Below are positions 25,444 through 34,242 of a stretch of DNA of 64,000 bases, piece after piece (positions within the stretch are counted from its first letter, which is position 1; each line of letters opens with the position of its first letter). The position numbers and the translations under genes were made by a program. Source of the DNA: Variovorax paradoxus (GTDB taxonomy: Bacteria; Pseudomonadota; Gammaproteobacteria; Burkholderiales; Burkholderiaceae_C). A model generated the notes under the pieces. That model did no database searches, had not been told where the DNA came from, and worked only from the letters and a program-made list of their open reading frames with translations. The DNA is taken from positions 4,095,001 through 4,159,000 of the forward strand of contig NZ_CP045644.1 in NCBI RefSeq assembly GCF_009498455.1. Reading direction: 5' to 3'.

Positions 25444-26169
25444 ATGACCCTATCCCAAGTCAAGACAGTCGTGCGGGATCCTGCGAGTGTGGTGTCGGCG
25501 ATCGAGAGCCGATTTTCGTGCCGTGCGTTCTTGCGCGACAAGCCTGTCGAGCGCCAGCAAATCGAAGAGATTCTGCAGATCGCGAGGTGCGCGGCGTCCA
25601 GCACGAACACCCAGCCGTGGAAGGTGCATGTGCTGCAAGGTGATCGCCGCGATGCACTCGTAGCAAAGGTGTGCGCTGCGCACGATGCGACGCAGGCCGA
25701 TCCGTCACTGGCCGCCGAATACGGGGAGGTGGCTGGCTATTACCCCGCGGAGTGGGTTTCGCCTTACATCGACCGGCGACGTCACAACGGCTGGGGCCTG
25801 TACGGTGCTCTCGGAATCGCAAAAGGCGAGAAAGACAAGATGCACGCGCAGGCACAGCGGAACTACCGCTTCTTCGATGCGCCGGTGGGTCTCATGTTCA
25901 CCATGGACCGCGTCATGGGCCGCGGCTCGCTGATCGATTACGGCATGTTCCTGCAGACCTTGATGCTCGCTGCGCGTGCGCTCGGCCTGCACACGTGTCC
26001 CCAGGCGGCGTGGAACAACTACGCAAAGATCGTCATGCCGTTCATCGATGCGGACGCCAATGAAATGCTTGTTTGTGGCATGGCGATTGGCTATGCAGAC
26101 GAGTTCGCGCCAGTGAATGCGTACAGGACGCCGCGAGAAGAAGTGGAGAGCTTCACGCGCTGGGTCTGA
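25444..26169 (+). CDS. Nitroreductase family protein
   Basis: A 241-residue FMN-dependent NAD(P)H oxidoreductase. Motifs are SRFSCRAFLRDKPV, the FMN-binding CAASSTNTQPWKVHVL (about residues 48-63), GLYGALGIAKGEKDKM and YGMFLQTLMLAARALGLHT. The nitroreductase fold reduces nitro groups, quinones, or conjugated C=C bonds; in a CoA-thioester cluster an ene-reductase or dehydrogenase-like job is as likely as nitro reduction. A second member of the family is encoded at 30850. Last gene before the second operator-like palindrome. Confidence 0.88.
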   Translation: MTLSQVKTVVRDPASVVSAIESRFSCRAFLRDKPVERQQIEEILQIARCAASSTNTQPWKVHVLQGDRRDALVAKVCAAHDATQADPSLAAEYGEVAGYYPAEWVSPYIDRRRHNGWGLYGALGIAKGEKDKMHAQAQRNYRFFDAPVGLMFTMDRVMGRGSLIDYGMFLQTLMLAARALGLHTCPQAAWNNYAKIVMPFIDADANEMLVCGMAIGYADEFAPVNAYRTPREEVESFTRWV

Positions 26170-26184
26170 TCGGCGCGCTTCCGA

Positions 26185-26195
26185 CCACATTGTGG
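26185..26195. promoter_or_regulatory. Palindrome, candidate IclR operator O2
   Basis: CCACATTGTGG, a perfect 11-bp palindrome (5-bp arms around a central T), identical in core to the one at 17898-17910. It begins 16 bases after the nitroreductase stop codon and about 70 bases before the Bug gene, so a second transcript under the same regulator may begin here. Confidence 0.55.
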
Positions 26196-26264
26196 ATATG
26201 CGGCTGGTGAAGGTCTCTTGGATTTTCTACATTGACTATTCAAATTTTTATAAGTGGAGACAAC

Positions 26265-27233
26265 ATGATTTCTCGTCGTCAACTTGCCAAGTTTGGCCTG
26301 GCCGCGCTCGCATTGCCCCCCTTTGCCACGGCGGCGCCCTTCACGTCACAAACGATCAAGGTGATCGTTCCGAATTCGCCTGGCCCTGGCACTGACGTGT
26401 TGGGACGCTTTTTCGCGTCCTACATGGCGAAGCATTGGAACTCAACAGTATTAGTTGAAAACAAGGCAGGCTCGGGTGGCCAGATCGCGACGGACTTCGC
26501 CGCCAAGGCTCCGCCGGACGGCACCGTGATCCTGATCACGACGAGTGCGCATTTCACCTACCCTTACCTCCATGCGAAATTGCCGTTTGATCCCGTGATC
26601 GACTTGGTTCCGGTGGCCCAGTTCGTCCAGGGCGGCTTTGCCGTTGTGGTGGCGACAAACTCACCGTTCAAGACTGTTCAGGATCTCATCAGCGAAGCTA
26701 AGCGTCAGCCGGGAACGATCAGCTATGCGTCGGCGGGTGTCGGCTCGCCCACCCACATGGCGGGCGCTCAGTTTGGGCACACGGCGGGTATCAATATCGT
26801 TCACATTCCCTATAAAGACGCCTCGCAGGTTATGACAGATGTGATCGGCGGGCAACTTCAAATGGGACTCACGGGCACCTCGACAGCAATGTCGATGATC
26901 CAAGCTGGAAAGCTACGTGCCTTGGCCGTCACCAGTGCGAAACGCGTCCCGGCACTCGCCAATGTGCCGACGTTGGATGAGTCGGGCCTGCGTGGCTACG
27001 ATGTGACCTCGCCCATATTCGCACTCACGCGGGCTGGTACGCCAGCGGCCACAGTCTCGGAAATCTCGCGGATCATGCTTGAGGCCGCCAATACGCCTGA
27101 GTTCAAGGAAGTGGCCGACAGGCTGGGTTACGTGATGGATTTGCAAGACGCGGCCAAGATGCGCAGCAATATGCCGAGCGAATTTGCCAAATGGAAGCGG
27201 ATGGTTGACATCTCTGGCGCGAAGCCGGGCTAA
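26265..27233 (+). CDS. Bug/TctC-family substrate-binding protein
   Basis: A 322-residue periplasmic receptor. The leader (MISRRQLAKFGLAALAL..., cleavage near Ala24) has a Ser-Arg-Arg start like Tat signals. The mature part shows IKVIVPNSPGPGTDVLGRFF, VENKAGSGGQIATDFAAKAP, VHIPYKDASQVM and NVPTLDESGL. The ATG at 26265 has GTGGAGACAAC upstream. It probably captures the acid degraded by the surrounding cluster. It lies directly after the O2 palindrome. No TctAB genes are near this copy. Confidence 0.9.
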   Translation: MISRRQLAKFGLAALALPPFATAAPFTSQTIKVIVPNSPGPGTDVLGRFFASYMAKHWNSTVLVENKAGSGGQIATDFAAKAPPDGTVILITTSAHFTYPYLHAKLPFDPVIDLVPVAQFVQGGFAVVVATNSPFKTVQDLISEAKRQPGTISYASAGVGSPTHMAGAQFGHTAGINIVHIPYKDASQVMTDVIGGQLQMGLTGTSTAMSMIQAGKLRALAVTSAKRVPALANVPTLDESGLRGYDVTSPIFALTRAGTPAATVSEISRIMLEAANTPEFKEVADRLGYVMDLQDAAKMRSNMPSEFAKWKRMVDISGAKPG

Positions 27234-27322
27234 GTGCGACCGTCACTGTCTGAAGAGCTATGTGTTGCGGTCATTTCCATACGTTTGGCACCTCTTGCCG
27301 TCATTCGATCTGGAGCACGCCG

Positions 27323-28381
27323 ATGGCGTCGGTTCAGGCGATCCTCAGCGGCGGTGTCGGGCCCAACGGCTCGACCGAAGCGGCCCAGGGCGCCGAGCTT
27401 GGCGCCAAAGCGCTGGATGTGCTGCACAAATCCATCTCGGTGGATGTCCATACGCACGGCGGACCGGAGGGCATCTACTCTCCGGCACCCCCCAACGGCA
27501 TGCTTGCCGCCGGAATGCGGGCCGGCTCCCTCGCCGCGGTGTGCCTGTCGGAAATCCCGGATGAACCACTTCTTGGCAGGAATGCAGCCGGGGTCGCCTG
27601 CCTTACCCGCTTGCCGAGGCTAGGTGAGCTCTATAAGCACCATCTTGAACGCCTCGCCTGGGCCGACGAGATGGTGGCGCACCATGGTTTGCAGCGCGCG
27701 CTAACGGCAGCTGATCTTGAATCGGCCCACGCTGCAGGTCATCCGTCGATGATCGGAGGCGTCGAGGGCCTGGACTTCATGGAAGGAAAGCTTGAGCGGT
27801 TGGAAGAAGCCCACCAGCGCGGCATCCGCTCCGCTCAGCTTGTTCACTTCACCCCGAACGATATCGGTGACTTCCAGATGGGCGTGGTGACGCACGAAGG
27901 GTTGACCGAATTTGGCGCCGAGGTGATCCGTGACTGCCATCGGTTGGGAATGATCGTCGATGTGGCGCACGCCACCGAACGAACGGCCAAGGCTGCGGCA
28001 AAAGTCTCCACCAGACCGCTGCTGCTGTCGCATACAGCACTTGCCGGCTCGAAGGCGATGGCATCCAGCCGATTGGCCGCCCGCTGCGTCAGCCCGGATC
28101 ATGCGCGAGCGATTGCAGAAACCGGCGGTGCCGTCGGGATCTGGGCCATCTTTGCTGACCTCGACAAATACGTCGAAGGACTGAAGGAAATGGCCGACGT
28201 CATCGGCGTGGACCACATCTGTGTGGGGACCGATCAACAGGTCGCCCCTGGTGCGCTGCAAGACTATGCGCAGTGGGTCAATCTGATCGCGGCGATGCTG
28301 CGCGGCGGGTTCACTTCCGAAGAGGCTGGGAAGATCTCAGGCGGCAATTACATGCGCATCTTCCGTGCTGCGGTGGGATGA
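27323..28381 (+). CDS. Peptidase M19 (renal dipeptidase-like) family protein
   Basis: A 352-residue metal-dependent hydrolase of the membrane-dipeptidase family (M19), soluble here because no signal peptide is visible. The first metal motif is DVHTHGG at about 41-47, differing from the usual DxHxD; GVEGLDFMEGKLERLEE supplies the bridging Glu; IVDVAHATERTAKA and LLLSHTAL give the later His ligands, and VDHICVGTD the C-terminal Asp. The family cleaves dipeptides and lactam-like amides. In this pathway it may open a C-N bond; the altered first motif makes a new specificity possible. ATG at 27323 has GGAG seven bases before it. Confidence 0.85.
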   Translation: MASVQAILSGGVGPNGSTEAAQGAELGAKALDVLHKSISVDVHTHGGPEGIYSPAPPNGMLAAGMRAGSLAAVCLSEIPDEPLLGRNAAGVACLTRLPRLGELYKHHLERLAWADEMVAHHGLQRALTAADLESAHAAGHPSMIGGVEGLDFMEGKLERLEEAHQRGIRSAQLVHFTPNDIGDFQMGVVTHEGLTEFGAEVIRDCHRLGMIVDVAHATERTAKAAAKVSTRPLLLSHTALAGSKAMASSRLAARCVSPDHARAIAETGGAVGIWAIFADLDKYVEGLKEMADVIGVDHICVGTDQQVAPGALQDYAQWVNLIAAMLRGGFTSEEAGKISGGNYMRIFRAAVG

Positions 28382-28406
28382 ATCACTCACAAGGCCGGAG
28401 ACTTTC

Positions 28407-28973
28407 ATGAGCACAGATGCAGTGACCCGTGAAGAGTTGCACCACCGCGAAGTAGACATGCGCTTTTACCGTCGCAATGACGGCCTGCTCGAAGTCGAAG
28501 GCCGCTTGGTTGACACCAAGACACACCCGTTTCGGCGCTTGCTGGCTGAGGAGGACGCCCCTCCAGGGCGTCACCTGCACGACATCACAGTTCGGCTTGT
28601 GATTGACGCCGACCTCCAGGTTCACGCTGCGGATGCCAGGATGTCGGCGACGCCTTTCAACATCTGCCCGGGAGCAGCAGCCGCGCTGCAGGCGCTTGTG
28701 GGTCTCAGCATCGGGGCGGGCTGGAACAAGCGCATACGCGAACTGCTTGGGGGCGTGGCGTCCTGCACGCACATTGTGGAACTCTTGGGCCCTATGGCCA
28801 CTACCGTTCTGCAAGGCATCGCGCCGCTACGAGTCGTCTCGGCTGGCGATCCTGAAATCGACGCGCAGCGCCGATTTCGTGTGGACAGCTGCTACGCGTT
28901 CGCGGCAGAACGCGAGGTCGTGGTTCGCCTGTTGCCACACCTGCAGCGCGAGAAGCCAGGGACGTCGACCTGA
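28407..28973 (+). CDS. DUF2889 family protein
   Basis: A 188-residue protein with the DUF2889 pattern: HHREVDMRFYRRNDGLLEVEGRLVDTK near the N-terminus, the FRRLLAEEDAPPGRHLHDITVRLVID core, then GWNKRIRELLGGVASCTHIVELLGPMA with conserved Cys, Thr and His. The family is uncharacterised but is common in CoA-dependent degradation clusters of Burkholderiales. The conserved polar cluster suggests an enzyme. Good GGAGACTTTC ribosome site; 25 bases after the dipeptidase gene. Confidence 0.85.
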   Translation: MSTDAVTREELHHREVDMRFYRRNDGLLEVEGRLVDTKTHPFRRLLAEEDAPPGRHLHDITVRLVIDADLQVHAADARMSATPFNICPGAAAALQALVGLSIGAGWNKRIRELLGGVASCTHIVELLGPMATTVLQGIAPLRVVSAGDPEIDAQRRFRVDSCYAFAAEREVVVRLLPHLQREKPGTST

Positions 28974-29005
28974 CCAAGCCAACGACCAAACTCAGAGGTA
29001 CGTGC

Positions 29006-29839
29006 ATGACTTATGAAGCAATCGAGTTCAACATCGAAGACGGCATTGCCTTTCTTCACTTGAACCGTCCGGAGGCCAGGAACGCACTCGACGATGTCAT
29101 GCGCGTGGAGATCGCTAACGTCATCCGGCGCTTGCGCAAGGGGATCGACCACAAGGAGCTCGATGTCAGGGCACTGGTGATCGGCGGGCGCGGGGGCGCC
29201 TTCTGCGGCGGCGGCGACGTCAAGGGCATGGCCACGAAAAAGACCACCCAGATGATCCATAGCCGCATGACGGACATCCAGGATTGGTTTCGCGACCTCC
29301 TCAAGCTCGAGATGCCTGTCATTGCGGCGGTTGACGGGCCTGCTTTCGGGGCCGGATTCAGCATCGCGCTGGCGGCCGACTTCATCATCGCCACGCCCAA
29401 GTCAAGCTTTTGTGCAGCGTTCGGCCGGATGGGTCTTGTGCCGGACACGTCCATCCTCTTCATGCTGCCTCGCATCGTGGGATTGCAGCGCGCCAAGGAG
29501 TTGATCTTCTCGGCGCGGGTGTTGGGTGCCGATGAGGCCAAGGCGATGGGGATCGTCTACGACCTGGTGCCCGAAGGCGAAGCCATCGAGGCGGCCACCG
29601 AGCTCGCACGCAAGATGAAGCTGGCGTCCGTTGCCGCTGTGGGGCTCACCAAGCAGCTGCTCAATCAGACCTTCGAGTCGAGCCAGTCGGCGATGGCGCA
29701 GGCCGAGGCACTCGCTCAGGCCGTCGCCATCGGCACCGATTACCACGCTGATGCTGTTCAGCGTTTCGTCGGGAAGTCTCCCCTGTTGTTCACGGGTTTC
29801 AGCGAGCGGAACTGGCGCAAGCCGACGCAGCCGAAGTAG
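29006..29839 (+). CDS. Enoyl-CoA hydratase/isomerase family protein
   Basis: A 277-residue crotonase. GGRGGAFCGGGDVKGMATKK (about residues 62-80) and VDGPAFGAGFSIALAADFIIA (about 110-130) form the oxyanion hole, followed by FGRMGLVPDTSILFMLPRIVG. Longer than the 23325 enzyme by an insert of Lys/Met-rich residues after the first motif, as in isomerases or ring-opening members. Eleven-base-spaced AGAGGTACGTGC lies before the ATG. Confidence 0.9.
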   Translation: MTYEAIEFNIEDGIAFLHLNRPEARNALDDVMRVEIANVIRRLRKGIDHKELDVRALVIGGRGGAFCGGGDVKGMATKKTTQMIHSRMTDIQDWFRDLLKLEMPVIAAVDGPAFGAGFSIALAADFIIATPKSSFCAAFGRMGLVPDTSILFMLPRIVGLQRAKELIFSARVLGADEAKAMGIVYDLVPEGEAIEAATELARKMKLASVAAVGLTKQLLNQTFESSQSAMAQAEALAQAVAIGTDYHADAVQRFVGKSPLLFTGFSERNWRKPTQPK

Positions 29840-29887
29840 CCAAACCCCCCATGCACTCTCTTACCCGGCAAGAAAGCCACATCAGCC

Positions 29888-30823
29888 ATGTTCAACCGCT
29901 CAAGCCTTTCGGTTCCTGTCATCTGCGCGCCCATGTTTCTTGTGACAGGGCCTAACCTGGTGCGAGAGGCTTGCATCGCGGGACTGGTGGGTGTTTTGCC
30001 GCGCCACAACGCGAGAACCCTCGAGCAATTCGAAGAATGGATGGAAGCGATCCAGAGCGCGCGGAAGGAAGCGCTGGCCCATTCCACCAAGGTGGGCCCG
30101 CTCGTGGTCAACGTTTCCGCAAAGCTGCCCACGGCTGAGCTCGAGGAGACTTTGACGCTCGCAGGCCGCTACGGCGTGGAGACTGTCATCAGCGTGGGCG
30201 GCGGGCCGCGCGAGGTCGTGCGCGTCGCGCACTCGAAGAGCATGGGCGTGCTGCACGATGTCATCAGTGTGGAGTTCGCGAAGAAGGCGATCGGGCAGGG
30301 CGTGGACGGCCTGATCGCCATTGGTCTGGGCGGAGGCGGCCATTCCGGGCTTCTGTCCCATCTGACCTTGATCGAAAAAATACGCACGATCTTCAAGGGG
30401 CCCCTGGTCATGGCGGGGGGCGTCTCGACGGGTGCCGGCGTGCGGGTCGCAGAGGTTCTGGGTGCCGACTATGCGTACATGGGAACGCGCTTCATCGCCA
30501 CGAAGGAATCCGATGCGCCTGCCGATTACAAGCGGATGCTCGTCGAATCGACATCGGAAGACCTGGTCTACACGCCCAATGTCACTGGCGTGTCGGCGAA
30601 CTGGTTGAAGCCGTCGCTGCAGCGGTGCGGAATCGACATCGAGACGCTCGCGATGCCCGGCGCCGGGCGCTTCGACCATCTGCCGACCGACATCCGGCCG
30701 TGGCGGGACATCTGGAGCGGCGGGCAAGGCATCGATCTCATCGAGGACCTCCCCGACGTGGCCACTCTGGTCGCGCGGCTCGTTCGCGAATATCAGGCTG
30801 CGTGCGGGCGCCGGGCAGAGTGA
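29888..30823 (+). CDS. Nitronate monooxygenase / FabK-like flavoenzyme
   Basis: A 311-residue TIM-barrel FMN enzyme of the 2-nitropropane dioxygenase family. Signatures are LSVPVICAPMFLVTGPNLV, the GLGGGGHSG loop (about 150-158, with the catalytic-type His), MAGGVSTGAGV and YMGTRFIATKES for phosphate binding. Members either oxidise nitronates or reduce enoyl-CoA/dienoyl-CoA. Since it sits inside a beta-oxidation cluster beside DUF2889 and a crotonase, a dienoyl-CoA reductase role is at least as likely as nitronate oxidation. Confidence 0.87.
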   Translation: MFNRSSLSVPVICAPMFLVTGPNLVREACIAGLVGVLPRHNARTLEQFEEWMEAIQSARKEALAHSTKVGPLVVNVSAKLPTAELEETLTLAGRYGVETVISVGGGPREVVRVAHSKSMGVLHDVISVEFAKKAIGQGVDGLIAIGLGGGGHSGLLSHLTLIEKIRTIFKGPLVMAGGVSTGAGVRVAEVLGADYAYMGTRFIATKESDAPADYKRMLVESTSEDLVYTPNVTGVSANWLKPSLQRCGIDIETLAMPGAGRFDHLPTDIRPWRDIWSGGQGIDLIEDLPDVATLVARLVREYQAACGRRAE

Positions 30824-30849
30824 CGATCAACCGAGGACTGGAGGGCAAG

Positions 30850-31536
30850 ATGCAATTTGACGACGTCATCCTCGGCCGCCGGAGTATCCGAGGCTACAAA
30901 TCTGATCCGGTCCCCAGAGCATTGATCGGGGAGATCATTGCATTGGCCATGCGGGCTCCATCGTCCAACAACACCCAGCCGTGGAATTTCTATGTCGTCA
31001 CCGGCGAGCCGCTGGCCCGCATCCGCGCCGGCAATACGGAGAGGATGCTGGCCGGTGTGCCGCAATCCCGGGAGTTTCGAACCGGCCCGGATTTCGCAGG
31101 TTCCCACCGCGAGCGGAAGATTGGGGTCGCCAAGCAGCTGTTCTCCGCGATGGGCATCGCGCGAGACGACACGGAGAGGCGCCACGATTGGGTCATGCGC
31201 GGCTTCCGCCAGTTTGACGCGCCGGTCTGCGTCATCGTCACCTACGACCGCGTGCGCGACGGTAGCGACGATACCTTCTTCGACTGCGGGGCGGTGGCCA
31301 CTGCGCTCGTCAACGCCGCCTGGTCGCGGGGCTTGGGTTGCGTGATCAACAGCCAGGGCATCATGCAATCGCCGGTGGTGCGCGAGCATGCCGGCATTGC
31401 CGACGACCAGGTGATCATGAAGAGCATTGCGCTCGGTTGGCCTGACGACACCTTCCCCGCCAACGCGGTGATCTCCGAGCGCAGGAGCGTGGCCGAGGCC
31501 ACCATCTTTGTTGGCTTTGACGATCGCAACCCATGA
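30850..31536 (+). CDS. Nitroreductase family protein
   Basis: A 228-residue FMN oxidoreductase. ILGRRSIRGYKSDPVPR, the RAPSSNNTQPWNFYVVTG FMN loop (residues 37-54), FDCGAVATALVNAAWSRGLG and IALGWPDDTFPANAV are visible. It belongs to the same family as the gene at 25444 but they are clearly divergent rather than recent duplicates. GGAGGGCAAG lies before the ATG. Its stop overlaps the aldo/keto reductase start (ATGA), so the two are coupled. Confidence 0.88.
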   Translation: MQFDDVILGRRSIRGYKSDPVPRALIGEIIALAMRAPSSNNTQPWNFYVVTGEPLARIRAGNTERMLAGVPQSREFRTGPDFAGSHRERKIGVAKQLFSAMGIARDDTERRHDWVMRGFRQFDAPVCVIVTYDRVRDGSDDTFFDCGAVATALVNAAWSRGLGCVINSQGIMQSPVVREHAGIADDQVIMKSIALGWPDDTFPANAVISERRSVAEATIFVGFDDRNP

Positions 31537-32537
31537 GCAGTCGCAATCTGGTCCGTCTCGGCAACACCGGGCTGCGAGTCTCGCGCCTGTGCCTTGGCAC
31601 AATGACGTTTGGATCCAATGCCGACGAAACAGAGTCGATGTCGATCCTCGATGCAGCCACTGATGCGGGCGTCAATTTCATCGACACCGCGAATCGATAC
31701 CCGAGTGACGCGTCTGACGAGCGCAAAGGGTACACAGAGAAAATCATCGGCAAATGGCTGAGGGGCCGCCGCGAACGCTTCATCGTCACGACAAAGGCCG
31801 GGGGCCCGATGGGCCCACTGCCAGGGGATGCCGGGACGTCGCGCAAACATCTCCTGAGCGCCATCGACGCGTCGCTTGCTCGGCTCGGTACCGATTACGT
31901 GGACCTGTTCCAGTTGCACCGAGACGATCCCTCCACGCCGCTCGATGAGACGCTCGAGGCGCTCGAAACCATCGTGCGAAGTGGCCGCGCCCGATACGTC
32001 GGCGTATCCAATTGGGGCGCCTGGCGCATCGCTCGCGCACTTGGGCGCTCCGAAACTCTCCGGCTGGTGAAGCCCGTGACGGTTCAGCCTCGCTACAACT
32101 TGCTGTTCCGGCAGTTCGAGCGAGACCTGTTCCCCATGTGCGAGGCGGAGAACCTCGCGACGCTCTGCTACAACCCGCTGGCCGGTGGCTTGCTCACGGG
32201 CAAGTATCGCGGCGAGACAGAGCCCGGTGCGGAAACGCGCTTCGGCGCAGGAAACACCGCAGCCGCATACAGACAGCGGTACTGGCACGAGAGGGAGTTC
32301 CAAGCAGTGAGCCGCATCATGGAGCTGGCTCAACTTGCCGGCCTGGCGCCTGAACGGCTCGCAGTGGCATGGGTATTGGCACAACCTGGCGTCACTTGCA
32401 CGGTGATCGGGGCGAGCCGTGCATCCCAGTTGCGGGAAGTGCTGCAGGCCGGAGAAACGAAACTGAACGCACCTGTATTGCAGGAGCTGGACGCGATCAC
32501 GCGAGAGTTCCGGCTCGGCGACGCACCGCCAGTCTGA
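31533..32537 (+). CDS. Aldo/keto reductase
   Basis: A 334-residue NADPH-dependent reductase. The catalytic tetrad is visible: Asp and Tyr in FIDTANRYPSD (about 49-59), Lys in FIVTTKAGG, and His in DLFQLHRDDP. The C-terminal VTCTVIGASRASQLREVLQAG contacts NADPH. It would reduce an aldehyde or ketone intermediate. It overlaps the nitroreductase by four bases. Confidence 0.9.
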   Translation: MSSRNLVRLGNTGLRVSRLCLGTMTFGSNADETESMSILDAATDAGVNFIDTANRYPSDASDERKGYTEKIIGKWLRGRRERFIVTTKAGGPMGPLPGDAGTSRKHLLSAIDASLARLGTDYVDLFQLHRDDPSTPLDETLEALETIVRSGRARYVGVSNWGAWRIARALGRSETLRLVKPVTVQPRYNLLFRQFERDLFPMCEAENLATLCYNPLAGGLLTGKYRGETEPGAETRFGAGNTAAAYRQRYWHEREFQAVSRIMELAQLAGLAPERLAVAWVLAQPGVTCTVIGASRASQLREVLQAGETKLNAPVLQELDAITREFRLGDAPPV

Positions 32538-32684
32538 GTCATGGCACCTTCGCGCCAGATCAAGATCTTGAGCTCGCGCTTCGCCTGTGCGCATGCACCA
32601 CTGGTCGAGGCTGCGCAACAACCCCTGCGAGGAAGACCACGCCTCCTCGCCCGACAGTACACCATCAACTGAAGGACAGAACAC

Positions 32685-34115
32685 ATGACCGACACTGATA
32701 CCGCTGCCCAAGCGATCCGTTCTTGGCTGGGCATCCCCTACGCCACTGCAGATCGCTTTCGCCGGCCCACTTTGCTGCCATTCAATCCGGCCCTGCCCTA
32801 CGACCAGAAGGGGCCGGCCCCGCTGCAGGCCGGCGACACCAGCTGGCTGGAAGCCGACAACGGATTCAGCGAGGACTGCCTGAACCTCAACGTCTGGGCA
32901 CCCGAAGACGCGGGGGAGGAACCGCTCCCCGTGATCGTCTACATCTTCGGCGGCGGCTTCGAACTTGGCGCGAACACCCAGACCACCTCGAATGCCTCGG
33001 GTCTCGCCGCGACCGGCCGTGCCATCGGGGTATCCCTGAACTATCGGCTGGGTCCGTTCGGGTGGCTCTCGCTCTCCCAATACGGGGGCGTGTTCGCGGA
33101 CGCCACCAACCTCGGCTTGCAAGACATCATCGCCGCGCTCAGATGGGTGCAGGAGAACATTGCCCGCTTCGGTGGCGATCCTCAGAACGTCACCGTCACC
33201 GGCCACAGCGCCGGCGCGTACTCCACGATCGGGCTCCTTGCTGCCCCGGCCGCCGACGGCCTCTACCGGCGCCTCGCTGCATTCTCCGGCGGCGCATCCC
33301 GGATCGTTCCGGCCTGGTGGGCCGAAGAACTCGCGATCACGTTTCTGACCGAACTCGGCATCGCGGACGATCCACAACAACTGTTCGCTCTGGATGCGAA
33401 GCTCCTTGCCGAGACACTCATCAAGGTCAGCCCGCGCGATATCGGCGATAGACATGGCATCGACAACACGACGATCGGCATCGTGAACGACCATGCTCAA
33501 ACCGGGGCCGTTCTCGCCGACACCCCGCTGCGCGTCCTCGAAGCCGGACGTCTCCGCGACGTCGACATCCTCTTCAGCACCGCGACAAACGAGGCGGACT
33601 GGTGGGTTATCAACGCGACCGAGAAATTCGACCCGGGCAGCATCGACAACCTCGTCGACGAGCTCGTCAAGAAGTCGCGCATCCCCCGCAGCCGTGCCCG
33701 GCGCATCGTCGCGGCGTACGACGTCAACGGACGCACTCCGGTCGAGGTGCGCGGGGCGCTCTTCACCGACTACTTTTTCACCTTACCAGCCGCACGCGCG
33801 GCACTCGCCCACGCCGCAGCAGGCGGCAACGCCCACCTGCTGACCGTAGGTCCTGTCGAAGGAGCGCACGCGGTACACGGTACGGAGATGTACGGCATCG
33901 TCGGCCAGCAACGCCCACGACAAAGCAGCGAGCAAGCCATCCGGGACACCTTTGTTCGCGACGCGCTCCTAGACTTCGCTGCGGGCAACCATGACCGGCT
34001 TTGGAGCGCCGTGACTACGGAGCCAACCGCGCACGGCGTTGGCAACCCACCATACGATCCCTCCGCGCATGCAGCCGAGGTCTTGCGCACATTCAAGGGC
34101 ATCGAGCGGACCTGA
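32685..34115 (+). CDS. Type-B carboxylesterase
   Basis: A 476-residue alpha/beta-hydrolase without signal peptide. The oxyanion hole is IFGGGFELG (about 88-96), the nucleophile is Ser175 in GHSAGA (most family members have GESAG), the acid is the Glu in ATNEADWW and the His is in GAHAVHGTEM. It should hydrolyse an ester. The codon style is unusually rich in C-ending codons and the protein looks more like actinobacterial para-nitrobenzyl esterases than proteobacterial ones, so transfer is suspected. Start ATG has GAAGGACAGAACAC upstream; 147 bases separate it from the reductase gene. Confidence 0.88.
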   Translation: MTDTDTAAQAIRSWLGIPYATADRFRRPTLLPFNPALPYDQKGPAPLQAGDTSWLEADNGFSEDCLNLNVWAPEDAGEEPLPVIVYIFGGGFELGANTQTTSNASGLAATGRAIGVSLNYRLGPFGWLSLSQYGGVFADATNLGLQDIIAALRWVQENIARFGGDPQNVTVTGHSAGAYSTIGLLAAPAADGLYRRLAAFSGGASRIVPAWWAEELAITFLTELGIADDPQQLFALDAKLLAETLIKVSPRDIGDRHGIDNTTIGIVNDHAQTGAVLADTPLRVLEAGRLRDVDILFSTATNEADWWVINATEKFDPGSIDNLVDELVKKSRIPRSRARRIVAAYDVNGRTPVEVRGALFTDYFFTLPAARAALAHAAAGGNAHLLTVGPVEGAHAVHGTEMYGIVGQQRPRQSSEQAIRDTFVRDALLDFAAGNHDRLWSAVTTEPTAHGVGNPPYDPSAHAAEVLRTFKGIERT

Positions 34116-34242
34116 CCTGCATATGCGGCATGAACGGATGTGAGAGGGCGACTCGAGAAATTTTCGCCCCGCCTTTACCCATTGCATCCGAGTTCGATAG
34201 CCTACGACACGCGCCACGCTTAGTAAAACTCGAAAGGCCTAT

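Noticed and set aside
31242..33500. A 752-codon leftward open frame
   Set aside because: It opposes the nitroreductase, aldo/keto reductase and carboxylesterase genes, which have complete active sites; the leftward reading shows no family pattern.
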